NCBI GenBank assembly: GCA_905182835.1
Contig: CAJJDI010000009.1
Span: forward strand, 1-64,000
Length of the DNA: 64,000 nt
Source: an uncultured Flavobacteriaceae bacterium
GTDB lineage: Bacteria; Bacteroidota; Bacteroidia; Flavobacteriales; Flavobacteriaceae
Reading direction: 5' to 3'
Part shown: positions 1 through 10,008 of the stretch, piece by piece
How the letters are laid out: each line of letters opens with the position of its first letter
Position numbering within the stretch: position 1 is the first letter of the stretch
Position numbers and translations under genes: made by a program
The notes under the pieces: generated by a model
The model's database searches: none
Told to the model about the DNA's origin: nothing
What the model saw: the letters and a program-made list of their open reading frames with translations, nothing else

Positions 1-2
1 GT

Positions 3-746
3 GCAATAGACAATTCCTTTTCTGTGGCTTCACTTATGGCTTTTGCGGCAACTGGAAATCCTGCAGTATTAACTGCATCTGGAGTAGAAATGGTTAAACC
101 TGAAGAGGTAAGATCAGTAGAATTTGGATATAGAGGTAAATTATCTAGAACATTTTTAGTTGATTTTAGTGTATACAAAAATGAGTATACTAATTTTATT
201 AATACTCAAGCGGTATTATCTCCTTTATACGGAACGGTTGGTGACAACGCGCTATCTGTATTAGCAATGGTTAATGGAGATTACGAAACTTGGAGTGTAT
301 ATACAAACTCTGATGCAGAGATCAATTCTTGGGGTGGTGCTATAGGGGTATCCACTAAAATATTTAATGGTTTTGATATAAGTGCAAACTATACTAAATC
401 AATATTAGATTTTGACGCAGATCTCAATCCAGATTTCGCAACTAACTGGAATACTCCAGAACATAAAGTTAAAGGACAGTTTGGACATCCAAAACTTTTC
501 AAAAACTTTGGATTCAATGTTGCTTGGAGATATAATAGTGAGTTCTATTGGGAAGCAACTTTCGGTGAAGGTGAAGTTCCTGCAAACCACGTATTCGATG
601 CTCAGGTTAGCTTAACACTACCTAAGCTTAATACTGTATTAAAAGCTGGTGCTGCCAATCTTGGTGGAAACGAATACTTCACAGCATTCGGATCTGGTCT
701 TATAGGTTCTCAATATTACCTTTCTTTAACTATTAATAACCTATAA
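3..746 (+). CDS. TonB-dependent receptor, C-terminal part (5' end outside window)
   Basis: This is the last ~247 residues of an outer-membrane TonB-dependent receptor; the reading frame is open from base 3 and the start lies left of the window. What is visible is a run of amphipathic beta strands rich in Tyr/Phe/Trp, e.g. 'VEFGYRGKLSRTFLVDFSVY' and 'VAWRYNSEFYWEATFG', typical of the distal barrel of large Bacteroidota receptors. The last strand is 'QYYLSLTINNL'. Plug and TonB box are not in the window, so the substrate cannot be judged. A strong hairpin follows the stop codon and two GDSL-like lipoproteins come next in the same direction; a surface lipoprotein next to a receptor suggests the products work together, but this is inference. 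Confidence 0.85.
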   Translation, partial: AIDNSFSVASLMAFAATGNPAVLTASGVEMVKPEEVRSVEFGYRGKLSRTFLVDFSVYKNEYTNFINTQAVLSPLYGTVGDNALSVLAMVNGDYETWSVYTNSDAEINSWGGAIGVSTKIFNGFDISANYTKSILDFDADLNPDFATNWNTPEHKVKGQFGHPKLFKNFGFNVAWRYNSEFYWEATFGEGEVPANHVFDAQVSLTLPKLNTVLKAGAANLGGNEYFTAFGSGLIGSQYYLSLTINNL

Positions 747-760
747 AATGAAATAATTAC

Positions 761-810
761 ATTATAATAAAAGCACTTCTTAATCTTAAAAGAAGTGCTT
801 TTATTATAAT
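761..810 (+). terminator. Hairpin terminator after the TonB receptor
   Basis: A perfect inverted repeat with 20-base arms (761-780 and 791-810) and a 10-base loop. The stem core is AAGCACTTCT / AGAAGTGCTT, followed by TTTTATTAT. It sits 14 bases after the receptor stop codon and 38 bases before the next start codon. Confidence 0.85.
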
Positions 811-848
811 ATAGAATATTATAACTAAACCATTAAATAAATTAAATT

Positions 849-2360
849 ATGAAACTAAAAAATCTTAATTACTTAATGCTATCGATGACATTATTTGTCT
901 TTACAGCTTGTATTGAAGACGATATGGATTCACCAGCTTACAGTGACGTGTATGTGGAAATCACATCAGGTTCTGCTGACTTTACAAACATGGTTGCATT
1001 AGGAGCAACAGTTACCGCAGGATATACTGACGGTGCTTTGTTTTACGAAGGACAGAAAAACTCATTTCCAAATATAATGTCTGGAGTTATGAGTCAAGCT
1101 ATCGAAAACCAATCTGGTAATACTTTCTCCCAACCTTACACGGATGATAATATTGGAGGTTTATTAATAGGTGGGCAACCATTTAACGGTTCAAGACTGT
1201 TTTTTAATGGTGCTGGGCCAGCAAGTTTACCAGGTACAACAACTACAGACGCTTTAAATGTCCAAGCAGGACCATACTCAAATATGGCTGCTCCAGGAGT
1301 TAATGCTGTTCATATGTTAGCACCAGGTTATGGTAGCTTCGCTGGATTACAAGTGGGTCAAGCAAACCCTTACTATGTAAGAATGGCTTCGTCACAAGAA
1401 GCAAGTATTCTTGGAGACGCAATAGCTCAAGCTCCTTCTTTTGTGAGTTTATGGTCTGGTTTTAGTGATGCTTTAGCTTATGCTACTGACGGAGGAACTA
1501 ACGTTCCATTACCAGATTTAACTTCTGCACAAGGATTTGGATTTGCTTTTGGCACAACAGCTGGAAGTTTAAATGCATATGTAGCTAATGGTGTTGTAAT
1601 TAACGTTCCTGATGTTACTAACAATCCATTCTTTAACACAATTCCATGGAATCCAATTCCTTTAGACGCAGCAACTGCAGGCGCTATATCTGGAGCATTT
1701 GCTCCATACAATGGGGCTTTAGATGCTTCGGTAGGTTTATATGCTGCTACAGGTGGTGCTTATGGTATTTCACAAGCAGAAGCAGATTTAAGATATCTAT
1801 CAGTTGAAGCTGGACCTGCAAACCCTATACTTATTAATGATGAAGAACTTACTGTAATTGACTTAACTCCTTTTGGAGGTCCAGTACTTCCTAATCTTAG
1901 ACATACAAATTCTAGTGATAAAATTTTACTGTCTACATCGGCAATTCTTGGGACACAAGCTGATCCAAATAATCCAACTTTGGTTTGGGGTGTTTCAGTT
2001 CCTTTAGATGATACTAGAGTTTTAACTGGAAGCGAAATATCTGCTTTACAAACATCAATCGCTGGAATGAATTCAACAATTGATGCTTTAGCACCAGCTG
2101 GATGGGCAAGGTTTGATGCTCATGCATTTTTTAATGAAGTTGTTGAGCAAGGAGTTCAATTTGATGATTATACTATGACTGGTGATTTAGTCTTTGGAGG
2201 TTTCTTCTCTTTAGATGGAATTCATCCAACAGCAAGAGGAAATGCTTTGTTGTCTAACAAGATAATGGAAGCAATTGATGCTACTTATGGGTCTAATTTA
2301 TCAGATGCTGCTGCAGTTGCAGGAGATTACCCAACGAATTATCCTGCTACAATGAATTAG
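849..2360 (+). CDS. GDSL/SGNH-hydrolase-like lipoprotein with degenerate active site
   Basis: A 503-aa secreted lipoprotein: N-terminal signal with lipobox 'FTAC' (Cys21). The fold is GDSL/SGNH esterase-like by comparison with its neighbour: block I is 'LGATVTAG' (51-58), block III 'LWSGFSDAL' (201-209) and block V 'DGIHPTARG' (456-464). In SGNH enzymes block I carries the nucleophilic Ser and block III the oxyanion Asn. Here these positions are Thr54 and Ser206, while Asp456 and His459 remain. The tandem paralogue just downstream keeps Ser and Asn. The protein is therefore probably not an ordinary serine esterase and may bind ligand or support the receptor encoded upstream. The start is the ATG before the lipoprotein signal; the same leader sequence precedes the second copy. 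Confidence 0.8.
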   Translation: MKLKNLNYLMLSMTLFVFTACIEDDMDSPAYSDVYVEITSGSADFTNMVALGATVTAGYTDGALFYEGQKNSFPNIMSGVMSQAIENQSGNTFSQPYTDDNIGGLLIGGQPFNGSRLFFNGAGPASLPGTTTTDALNVQAGPYSNMAAPGVNAVHMLAPGYGSFAGLQVGQANPYYVRMASSQEASILGDAIAQAPSFVSLWSGFSDALAYATDGGTNVPLPDLTSAQGFGFAFGTTAGSLNAYVANGVVINVPDVTNNPFFNTIPWNPIPLDAATAGAISGAFAPYNGALDASVGLYAATGGAYGISQAEADLRYLSVEAGPANPILINDEELTVIDLTPFGGPVLPNLRHTNSSDKILLSTSAILGTQADPNNPTLVWGVSVPLDDTRVLTGSEISALQTSIAGMNSTIDALAPAGWARFDAHAFFNEVVEQGVQFDDYTMTGDLVFGGFFSLDGIHPTARGNALLSNKIMEAIDATYGSNLSDAAAVAGDYPTNYPATMN

Positions 2361-2382
2361 AAATATTTCAAATTAAATATTA

Positions 2383-2415
2383 AAAAAAACCCTGTAGTTT
2401 TACTGCAGGTTTTTT
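2383..2415 (+). terminator. Hairpin terminator between the two GDSL-like genes
   Basis: Stem CCTGTAGT (2391-2398) pairs with ACTGCAGG (2402-2409) with one G-T pair. It is flanked by an A-run on the left and TTTTTT on the right, with one bulged C. It closely resembles the terminator after the second copy (3924-3957), so the duplication probably included it. Confidence 0.8.
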
Positions 2416-2444
2416 AATTGATACTAACCCTAATCAAATTAATT

Positions 2445-3902
2445 ATGAAACTAAAAAATCTTAAATATTTATTTCTATCAATGACATTGATAGTATTTAA
2501 TTCTTGTGAAGAAGAAGATGATGAAACTGGAATGATTGTTCAGGAGATGGTAGAAATCACATCAGGTTCTGCTGACTTCACTAGAGTGGTGTCTTTAGGA
2601 GCTTCAATCACTGCAGGATTTACTGACAATGCATTATTTTTTGCTGGTCAACAAAACTCTTACCCTAACATTATGGCTGGGGTTATGAGTCAATCTATTG
2701 ATAATTCAGCAGCAACTAATTTTACTCAACCTTATATGGATGACAATATTGGTGGGCTATTATTCTACGGAAATCAAATTACTAGTCCAAGATTATATTT
2801 TAATGGTGCTGGACCTGCAGTTTTACCTGCTACCCCTACTACTGAAATAACAAATTTTACTCCAGGACCCTATAGTAATTTAGGTGTGCCTGGTGCTCAA
2901 GCAGTACACTTGCTTGCACCTGGGTACGGAAATCTTGCTGGAGTGCCTACAGGATTAGCGAACCCTTACTTTGCAAGAATGGCTTCTAGTCCTAATGCTA
3001 GTGTTTTAGAAGATGCTATGGCACAAGCTCCAACATTTGTTACGTTATGGTCTGGAGGGAATGATGCTTTAGGCTATGCTGTTTCTGGTGGTACTTCAGA
3101 ACTTACAGATCCTGACTATTTTGATTTTGCTTTTGGAAGTACAATAGGTGCTTTAGCTCAAGTTGCTCCAGGTGGATTAGTAGCGAACATTCCAGATGTA
3201 ACATCGATTGCTTATTTAAATACTGTACCTTATAATGCAGTACCATTAGATGCTGGCACTGCTGGCGCTTTAAATGGTGGATTTGCTCCATATAACGGAG
3301 GTTTAGCCGTAGCTCAAGCATTTGGTTTAATTACAGCTGAAGAAGTTGCTGCAAGAACAATAACTTTTGCTGAAGGGCAAAATGCGGTTACTATGGTAGA
3401 TGAATACTTAACAGATTTATCTGCATTAGGATTACCATCTTACAGACAAGCAACAATGAATGATAAAGTTGTATTGACAGCCGCAACATTTATTGGAACA
3501 TCTGCAGGTGGACCTTTTGATATAAATGGTGTCTCTGTTCCTTTAGCAGATAATTGGGTTTTATCTTCGGATGAAGTTATGGAAACTCAAACTGCTACTG
3601 CAGCATTCAATGCTACTATCGCTGCTTTAACATCTCAATATGGATGGGCGTTTATAGATACACATGCGGTATTAAATGAAGCTGTAACGCAAGGAATTCA
3701 GTTTGATGACTATACGATGACTGGAGATCTTGTATTTGGTGGATTATTTTCTTTAGATGGAGTACATCCAACCGCAAGAGGTAATGCGTTAATTGCTAAC
3801 AAAATGATGGAAGCTATTGATGCTCAATATGGGTCTAACTTATCGGATGCTGCAGTAAAAGCTGGAGATTATCCAACAAATTATTCCCCTACAATGAATT
3901 AA
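2445..3902 (+). CDS. GDSL/SGNH-hydrolase-like lipoprotein (intact-motif paralogue)
   Basis: A 485-aa lipoprotein, paralogue of the preceding gene. The ATG at 2445 is chosen over an upstream in-frame TTG because it gives the same 'MKLKNLKYL' signal start as the neighbour and a lipobox 'FNSC' (Cys21). SGNH blocks: 'LGASITAG' (51-58, putative nucleophile Ser54; the usual GDS is GAS), 'LWSGGNDAL' (201-209, Asn206) and 'DGVHPTARG' (438-446, Asp438/His441). It is likely an outer-membrane-anchored esterase or lipase-like enzyme acting on an unknown ester. It lies downstream of the TonB receptor and its sister gene, with a terminator on each side. The substrate is unknown. Confidence 0.82.
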   Translation: MKLKNLKYLFLSMTLIVFNSCEEEDDETGMIVQEMVEITSGSADFTRVVSLGASITAGFTDNALFFAGQQNSYPNIMAGVMSQSIDNSAATNFTQPYMDDNIGGLLFYGNQITSPRLYFNGAGPAVLPATPTTEITNFTPGPYSNLGVPGAQAVHLLAPGYGNLAGVPTGLANPYFARMASSPNASVLEDAMAQAPTFVTLWSGGNDALGYAVSGGTSELTDPDYFDFAFGSTIGALAQVAPGGLVANIPDVTSIAYLNTVPYNAVPLDAGTAGALNGGFAPYNGGLAVAQAFGLITAEEVAARTITFAEGQNAVTMVDEYLTDLSALGLPSYRQATMNDKVVLTAATFIGTSAGGPFDINGVSVPLADNWVLSSDEVMETQTATAAFNATIAALTSQYGWAFIDTHAVLNEAVTQGIQFDDYTMTGDLVFGGLFSLDGVHPTARGNALIANKMMEAIDAQYGSNLSDAAVKAGDYPTNYSPTMN

Positions 3903-3923
3903 AGTATAAACAAATTATTATTT

Positions 3924-3957
3924 AAAAAAACCTGTAGAGATTCTACAGGTTTTTTTA
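3924..3957 (+). terminator. Hairpin terminator after second GDSL-like gene
   Basis: Perfect stem AAAAAAACCTGTAGA (3924-3938) with TCTACAGGTTTTTTT (3942-3956), three-base loop GAT and a T-run. It isolates the lipoprotein pair from atpD. Confidence 0.88.
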
Positions 3958-4001
3958 TTTTAAAATAATTGGGAACTTTTACATATTTTTTGAAAAAATT
4001 A

Positions 4002-4033
4002 TTGAATTTTTTTAGAGAAAAAATCTATCTTTG
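4002..4033 (+). promoter_or_regulatory. Bacteroidota-type promoter of atpDC
   Basis: TATCTTTG at 4026-4033 is an exact match to the Bacteroidota -7 consensus TAnnTTTG. A TTG at 4002-4004 lies 21 bases upstream, in the place expected for the -33 box. The predicted start of transcription is about 30 bases before the atpD ATG. Confidence 0.7.
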
Positions 4034-4055
4034 CAACTTGAAAGTAAATTATTAA

Positions 4056-5579
<1,524 letters not shown>

Positions 5580-5598
5580 ATCATAAATTTAAGTTTAA

Positions 5599-5877
5599 AT
5601 GTATTTAGAAATTATATCCCCAGAGTTTACATTATTTAGCGGAGAAGTTACTTCGGTAACTGTACCAGGTGTTGATGGAGAATTTGAAATGTTAAATAAC
5701 CACGCTTCAATTGTTTCTACTTTAAAGGAAGGTTTCATCAAGATTTATGGCGACATAATAATAGAAGAAAGTCTAAAAGATAAATTTCAAAAAGGCCCAC
5801 AGAAAGGAACATTCCTTCCAATTAACTCTGGAACAGTAGAGCTTAAAGAAAATAAAATTATTGCTTTAATAGATTAA
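5599..5877 (+). CDS. atpC: F1F0 ATP synthase subunit epsilon (short form)
   Basis: 92-aa epsilon subunit of F1. Only the N-terminal beta-sandwich is present ('MYLEIISPEFTLFSGEVTSV', 'GVDGEFEMLNNHASIVSTL'). The C-terminal helical hairpin that inhibits the enzyme in E. coli (about 139 aa) is absent, as is usual in Bacteroidota. It starts 19 bases after atpD and is surely co-transcribed. The stop codon is 7 bases from the convergent end of umuD, with no clear terminator between. Confidence 0.93.
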   Translation: MYLEIISPEFTLFSGEVTSVTVPGVDGEFEMLNNHASIVSTLKEGFIKIYGDIIIEESLKDKFQKGPQKGTFLPINSGTVELKENKIIALID

Positions 5878-5884
5878 TTTCTAA

Positions 5885-6322
5885 TTAAACCTTTTTTATC
5901 ACATTCGTCACTATTCCCCAAATAACAAATTCATTATCCTCTGTTATTTCTATTGGTTTAAAATCAGAATTTTCTGGCTGTAACCAAAGTTTACCTTTTT
6001 TTATTAAAAGTCTTTTTACCGTAAATTCTCCATCAATAAAACAAACTGCGATTTTATTATTTTCAGGTTCAATACTTCTATCAATTACTAATAAATCGTT
6101 GTCGTCCAGTCCTGCACCTATCATAGATTGACCACTAACTCTTGCGAAAAAAGTAGCTTCTTTATTTTTTACTAACTCGCTATCTAGGCTAATTCTATTT
6201 TGTTTGAAATCATCTGCTGGAGACGGAAATCCAGCTGCAATTCCTGAATTGATAATTATTGTTCCCTCACCTAAACTAGGTTTTGGAATAAAAAAATGAA
6301 GAGCTTTAGATTTTGTTGTCAT
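5885..6322 (-). CDS. umuD: UmuD-like autoproteolytic SOS protein (S24 family)
   Basis: 145-aa accessory subunit of the mutagenic polymerase V. Catalytic Ser66 lies in 'VSGQSMIGAG' and Lys103 in 'GEFTVKRL', the Ser-Lys dyad of LexA/UmuD peptidases. The probable self-cleavage site is Ala30-Gly31 in 'GIAAGFPSPADDF', the usual UmuD sequence context. There is no DNA-binding head, so it is not LexA. Its start codon overlaps the umuC stop by one base (TAATG), so it is translationally coupled and lies downstream of umuC, the reverse of the E. coli umuDC order. Confidence 0.93.
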   Translation of the reverse strand: MTTKSKALHFFIPKPSLGEGTIIINSGIAAGFPSPADDFKQNRISLDSELVKNKEATFFARVSGQSMIGAGLDDNDLLVIDRSIEPENNKIAVCFIDGEFTVKRLLIKKGKLWLQPENSDFKPIEITEDNEFVIWGIVTNVIKKV

Positions 6323-7575
6323 TATTTTACTTTAATTATATCTTGTAAGTTAGTGGTGTAGTTTGGAGACAAATAATCTTGTTTCATTTTCCAGGTTTTT
6401 TTTAAATCTTGATTAGCAAGTTTTATTTTATTGCTAAACTTATAATTTATTTTGTCAATAGCATTCATAAGCGGTTGGTGATTGGAATTTTCCCAGTCAA
6501 ATATATTTAATTGATAGTTGTTAGAAGGCACCAATCCTGTAAGTATAATTCCTGCCTTCTTGTATGCAATCCCTTTCTTAAATACGCTCTCAATCGCTTT
6601 TATGGCATAATTACTAAGTACAAGAGAAGAGTTCGTTGGGTATGGTAAACTAATTGCTTTAGTCGCATAATGTTGTTTTAAATCTTCTCTAAAAGAATTA
6701 CTTCTAAGTAAAATTATAATCATGTGACAATGAGATTTTTGTCGTCGTAGTTTTTCCCCTGAAACAAAAGAAAAAGTAGAAATACGCTCTTTAATACTCT
6801 CAATATCAAATAGTGGTTTTTCAAAAGTTCTTGTAGTTGCAATAGATTTTTTTGATTTTTGAACTTCTAAATTAAGGGTGGGGATTCCTAATAAATCTCT
6901 TTGTAATCTAGATTCTACAACGGACATATTAGACTTGACCCAGCTCTCTGGAAGTTGAGTGAAGTCATATGCATTTTTACATCCTTTCATTGATAGTCTA
7001 TTACTTAGTTTACTCCCTATGCCCCAAATATCTTTTATTTTCGTCCACTTTAAAGCATTTGTTATTTTTATTTCAGAGTCAATAACATACACCCCATTGG
7101 TCTCAACAGGATATTTTCTAGCAATTTTATTAGCCACCTTAGATAATGCTTTTGTAGGTGCAATACCTACACATGTTGGTATTCCTGTCCACTTCAAAAT
7201 TCTATCTTTAATTATGACGCCATAATTGGTTAAATCATAATTCTCAAAGCCATCTAGTTTTAGAAAAGACTCGTCTATACTATAGACCTGAATATCTGGT
7301 GTAAACTGTTTAAGTATTGACATAACTCTACTACTCATGTCTCCATATAAGGAATAGTTTGAGGAAAGGATTTGTACATTATGTGTATTCAAAAGCTTTC
7401 TATACTTAAAAATAGGAGCTCCCATTGGTATTCCTAATTCTTTAGCTTCATCACTTCTAGAAATAATACACCCATCATTATTGGATAAAATTACTATTGG
7501 CTTATGTTGAAGGCTTGGATTAAAAACACGCTCACAAGAGGCATAAAAATTATTACAATCGACAAGTGCAAACAT
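6322..7575 (-). CDS. umuC: Y-family DNA polymerase V catalytic subunit
   Basis: 417-aa translesion DNA polymerase subunit. The start is taken at 7575 ('MFALVDCNNFYASCERVF'), which matches the family N-terminus; an in-frame ATG ten codons upstream is less likely. Metal-binding residues are Asp6 in the first motif and Asp101-Glu102 in 'YSIDESFLKL'. The helix-hairpin-helix region ('IKDIWGIGSKLSNRL'), little-finger domain and C-terminal UmuC tail follow. The length is close to E. coli UmuC (422 aa). It is the first gene of a umuC-umuD pair and is divergent from a TonB receptor across ~113 bases. SOS control is likely from the family, but I could not define a LexA operator. Confidence 0.95.
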   Translation of the reverse strand: MFALVDCNNFYASCERVFNPSLQHKPIVILSNNDGCIISRSDEAKELGIPMGAPIFKYRKLLNTHNVQILSSNYSLYGDMSSRVMSILKQFTPDIQVYSIDESFLKLDGFENYDLTNYGVIIKDRILKWTGIPTCVGIAPTKALSKVANKIARKYPVETNGVYVIDSEIKITNALKWTKIKDIWGIGSKLSNRLSMKGCKNAYDFTQLPESWVKSNMSVVESRLQRDLLGIPTLNLEVQKSKKSIATTRTFEKPLFDIESIKERISTFSFVSGEKLRRQKSHCHMIIILLRSNSFREDLKQHYATKAISLPYPTNSSLVLSNYAIKAIESVFKKGIAYKKAGIILTGLVPSNNYQLNIFDWENSNHQPLMNAIDKINYKFSNKIKLANQDLKKTWKMKQDYLSPNYTTNLQDIIKVK

Positions 7576-7661
7576 GAAATAAATATAATGTTTGAAACAA
7601 AACATATACAGGCATTAAGTATTTATTATTAACAAAATATAGAATTGAAAAAGTAATTGAT

Positions 7662-7669
7662 TAGTTTTG
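7662..7669 (+). promoter_or_regulatory. -7 promoter box for TonB receptor gene
   Basis: TAGTTTTG fits TAnnTTTG and lies 20 bases before the start codon. A TTG at 7645-7647 is only 14 bases upstream, shorter than ideal, so the -33 box is uncertain. Confidence 0.4.
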
Positions 7670-7688
7670 AGCAAATTAAAAAATAAAG

Positions 7689-9539
7689 ATGAAAAATATT
7701 GCCTCGCTAGTATTGCTAATTGTCATAAACTCTATAGCTCATTCGCAAGAAAAACAAATAGATCTTAAAGAAATAACCGTTATCTCTTCTCCTAGAATTG
7801 AGTTGCCATTTTCTGAAAATTCAAGAACTATACAGGTTATATCAAAAGAAGAGATTATTGAAAGTCCAGCAAATAATGTGGCTGAATTATTACAGCAGGT
7901 TGCAGGAATAGACATAAGAAGAAGAGGAGTTTCGGGTATGCAGGCGGACTTATATATTAGAGGTGGAGGGTTTGATCAAACTTTGCTTTTAATAGATGGA
8001 ATTAAGGTAGAGGATGCTCAGACAGGTCACCACACAATGAACATGGCGTTACCAATTGAAGTAATAGAAAGAATAGAAATAATAAAAGGTGCTGCATCAA
8101 GAGTGTACGGGCAAAATGCTTTTACTGGAGCTATAAATATTATAACCTCTAAGGCGGTAGAAAATGTAGTTTCATTAAATATAGAATCTGGATCATACGA
8201 ACAAAAAAATGCATCTGTTACAATTAGCAGAAAGTATGATGATCAATCTATACTTCTTCATTATTCAAATAATAGCTCTGATGGACATAAGTATAATACT
8301 GATTATAAAAATGAAAATTATTTTCTAAAAAATAGTTTTCAAATCAAAGGATTACCTGTAGAAATGATATCCTCTTTTAATGAAAGAAAATTTGGTGCTA
8401 ATGGGTTTTATGCAAGTCCTGAAGCTACAGATCAATACGAAGAAACTCAAGCTAGTTTACTGGGCTTTACAACTAAAATAATTAAGAATAGTTTAATTAT
8501 TAAACCTAAATTATATTGGAAAAGAAATCAAGACATGTATGTATACTTAAGAGATAATCCTTCGGTATATAGAAACTTGCATATTACAAATAAAATAGGA
8601 GCAGAATTAAATGGCTCCTATGAATCAAATAGTGGGATAACAGGATTTGGAATTGGTGTATCATCTGTCAAATTATCAAGTAATAATCTAGGGAACAGGA
8701 AAAGAACAATGGTTAATTTGTTTTTAGAACATCAAATGAAGTTTGCAGAAAACAAAATTGATTTAACTCCTGGGGTAGCTTTTAGTTATTTTTCTGATGT
8801 ATCCACAAATAAAAATTATCAAAATAATTTTTTTAGAAATTTCTTTATGTATCCTGGGGTTGATATTGGCTATGTAGTAACAGATAATATTAAATTATAC
8901 AGTAATGTAGGGTATACTTATAGAGTCCCAACATACACAGATTTGTATTATAGTAGCCCTACAACACTTGGAAATGAAAACTTAAATCCGGAAAAGGCTT
9001 TTACTCAAGAAATAGGGTTTCGTTACAATAAAGATAATTTCAACTTTACATTGACACTTTACAATAGAGATGCCTCCGACGTGATTGATTATGTGAAAAA
9101 TGTAGAAGCATCTCCATGGGAAGCATTTAATATAAGAGAGATAAACACAAAAGGTTATGAATTAGGCTTGACATATAATTTCTATCTTGCTGCTTTTTTA
9201 AATCATAGTATAAAAATAGGATACAGTAATATAGAAGATGATTTAAAACAGACTGATTTTAATTTTTCAAGATATTCTCTTAATTCTTTAAAAAACCATA
9301 TAACAACTTCTTATTCATTTGAAATAAAAAAGAATTTAGAAAGTTCAATTGTATATAAATATGCGGAAAGAAATTCTGGTGAAGATTATTCTGTAATGGA
9401 TTTTAAGATAAGTTATACTTTAAATAAATATAACATATACATTACAGGTAATAATTTGTTTGATACAGTTTACAGCGAAACTAACTTAGTTGAAATGCCG
9501 GGTAGAAATGTTCTTGCAGGGCTTAATGTTAAGTTTTAA
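7689..9539 (+). CDS. TonB-dependent outer-membrane receptor, BtuB-like size
   Basis: 616-aa receptor with signal peptide ('MKNIASLVLLIVINSIAHSQ'), TonB-box-like 'EITVISSPR' near residue 28, a plug domain (about 45-155, with 'VAELLQQVAGIDIRRRG' and 'RIEIIKGAASRVYGQNAF') and a 22-strand-type barrel ending 'NVLAGLNVKF', with the usual terminal Phe. It lacks the N-terminal carboxypeptidase-like domain found in the receptor at 10.0-12.5 kb. Its length and plug resemble cobalamin/siderophore receptors such as BtuB, but no cobalamin riboswitch is visible upstream and no transport genes adjoin it. The substrate remains open. Its 3' end overlaps recX tail-to-tail by 11 bases. Confidence 0.88.
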   Translation: MKNIASLVLLIVINSIAHSQEKQIDLKEITVISSPRIELPFSENSRTIQVISKEEIIESPANNVAELLQQVAGIDIRRRGVSGMQADLYIRGGGFDQTLLLIDGIKVEDAQTGHHTMNMALPIEVIERIEIIKGAASRVYGQNAFTGAINIITSKAVENVVSLNIESGSYEQKNASVTISRKYDDQSILLHYSNNSSDGHKYNTDYKNENYFLKNSFQIKGLPVEMISSFNERKFGANGFYASPEATDQYEETQASLLGFTTKIIKNSLIIKPKLYWKRNQDMYVYLRDNPSVYRNLHITNKIGAELNGSYESNSGITGFGIGVSSVKLSSNNLGNRKRTMVNLFLEHQMKFAENKIDLTPGVAFSYFSDVSTNKNYQNNFFRNFFMYPGVDIGYVVTDNIKLYSNVGYTYRVPTYTDLYYSSPTTLGNENLNPEKAFTQEIGFRYNKDNFNFTLTLYNRDASDVIDYVKNVEASPWEAFNIREINTKGYELGLTYNFYLAAFLNHSIKIGYSNIEDDLKQTDFNFSRYSLNSLKNHITTSYSFEIKKNLESSIVYKYAERNSGEDYSVMDFKISYTLNKYNIYITGNNLFDTVYSETNLVEMPGRNVLAGLNVKF

Positions 9540-9999
9540 AAAGCACATTCACCTTTTTAAAAATCAAATCTGTTTCCCAGCCCCTATATTGTAAATAGGT
9601 GACAAACTTTTTTTTACTGCTTAAGTCAGTCTCATTGTTTAAGTTATTGAATTTTTTTAATGCAATTTCATCAAAAGTTTCCATATAGTCATTGTCATTA
9701 ATTTGACCTATTGCGTTATTGATAAGAAAAGAGGTTATATTTCTTTGAAACAATTCATTTCGGAGCTTAATCTTTCCCCATTTTTTTATTCTAAATTTCC
9801 CTCGAACAAAACTAAAGACAAATCGCTCTTCATTTAAAAAATCATCTTTAATTAACTCTACTATAACATTATCATGTAGGCTATACGGTATTTTCATTAA
9901 CTTCATTTTATCAACAACCTCTTTATGACACCTGTCTTGATAGACACAATATCTCTGGAGTTTTTTTACAATATCAGATTGCCTAAATAATTCGCTCAT
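9529..9999 (-). CDS. recX: Recombination regulator RecX
   Basis: 156-aa RecX-family protein, a modulator of RecA filament activity. It is made of repeated three-helix units; recognisable parts are 'QRYCVYQDRCHKEVVDKM' (first repeat), 'LIKDDFLNEERFVFSFVRGK' (second repeat) and the closing 'YLQYRGWETDLIFKKV'. It is the last gene of the minus-strand run porZ-recO-TonB receptor-recX, 9 bases after the receptor stop. Having recO and recX in one transcript links two RecA helpers. Confidence 0.9.
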   Translation of the reverse strand: MSELFRQSDIVKKLQRYCVYQDRCHKEVVDKMKLMKIPYSLHDNVIVELIKDDFLNEERFVFSFVRGKFRIKKWGKIKLRNELFQRNITSFLINNAIGQINDNDYMETFDEIALKKFNNLNNETDLSSKKKFVTYLQYRGWETDLIFKKVNVLFKT

Positions 10000-10008
10000 A
10001 ATGTTTAG

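Larger units (their letters stand above)
849..3957 (+). repeat. Tandem gene duplication of GDSL-like lipoproteins including terminators
   Basis: Two copies (849-2415 and 2445-3957) share the leader 'attatgaaactaaaaaatct', aligned coding sequence over nearly the full length, and a similar terminator stem (CCTGTAG). Divergence is substantial, so the duplication is not recent. Confidence 0.8.

Noticed and set aside
7576..7688. Possible LexA operator (CTGTATAT on the minus strand) upstream of umuC
   Set aside because: Only one half resembles the E. coli box and Bacteroidota LexA sites differ; no symmetrical second half was found.
7576..7688. Cobalamin riboswitch upstream of the BtuB-sized receptor
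   Set aside because: The divergent gap is 113 bases and AT-rich, too short and without the conserved B12-box or paired elements.
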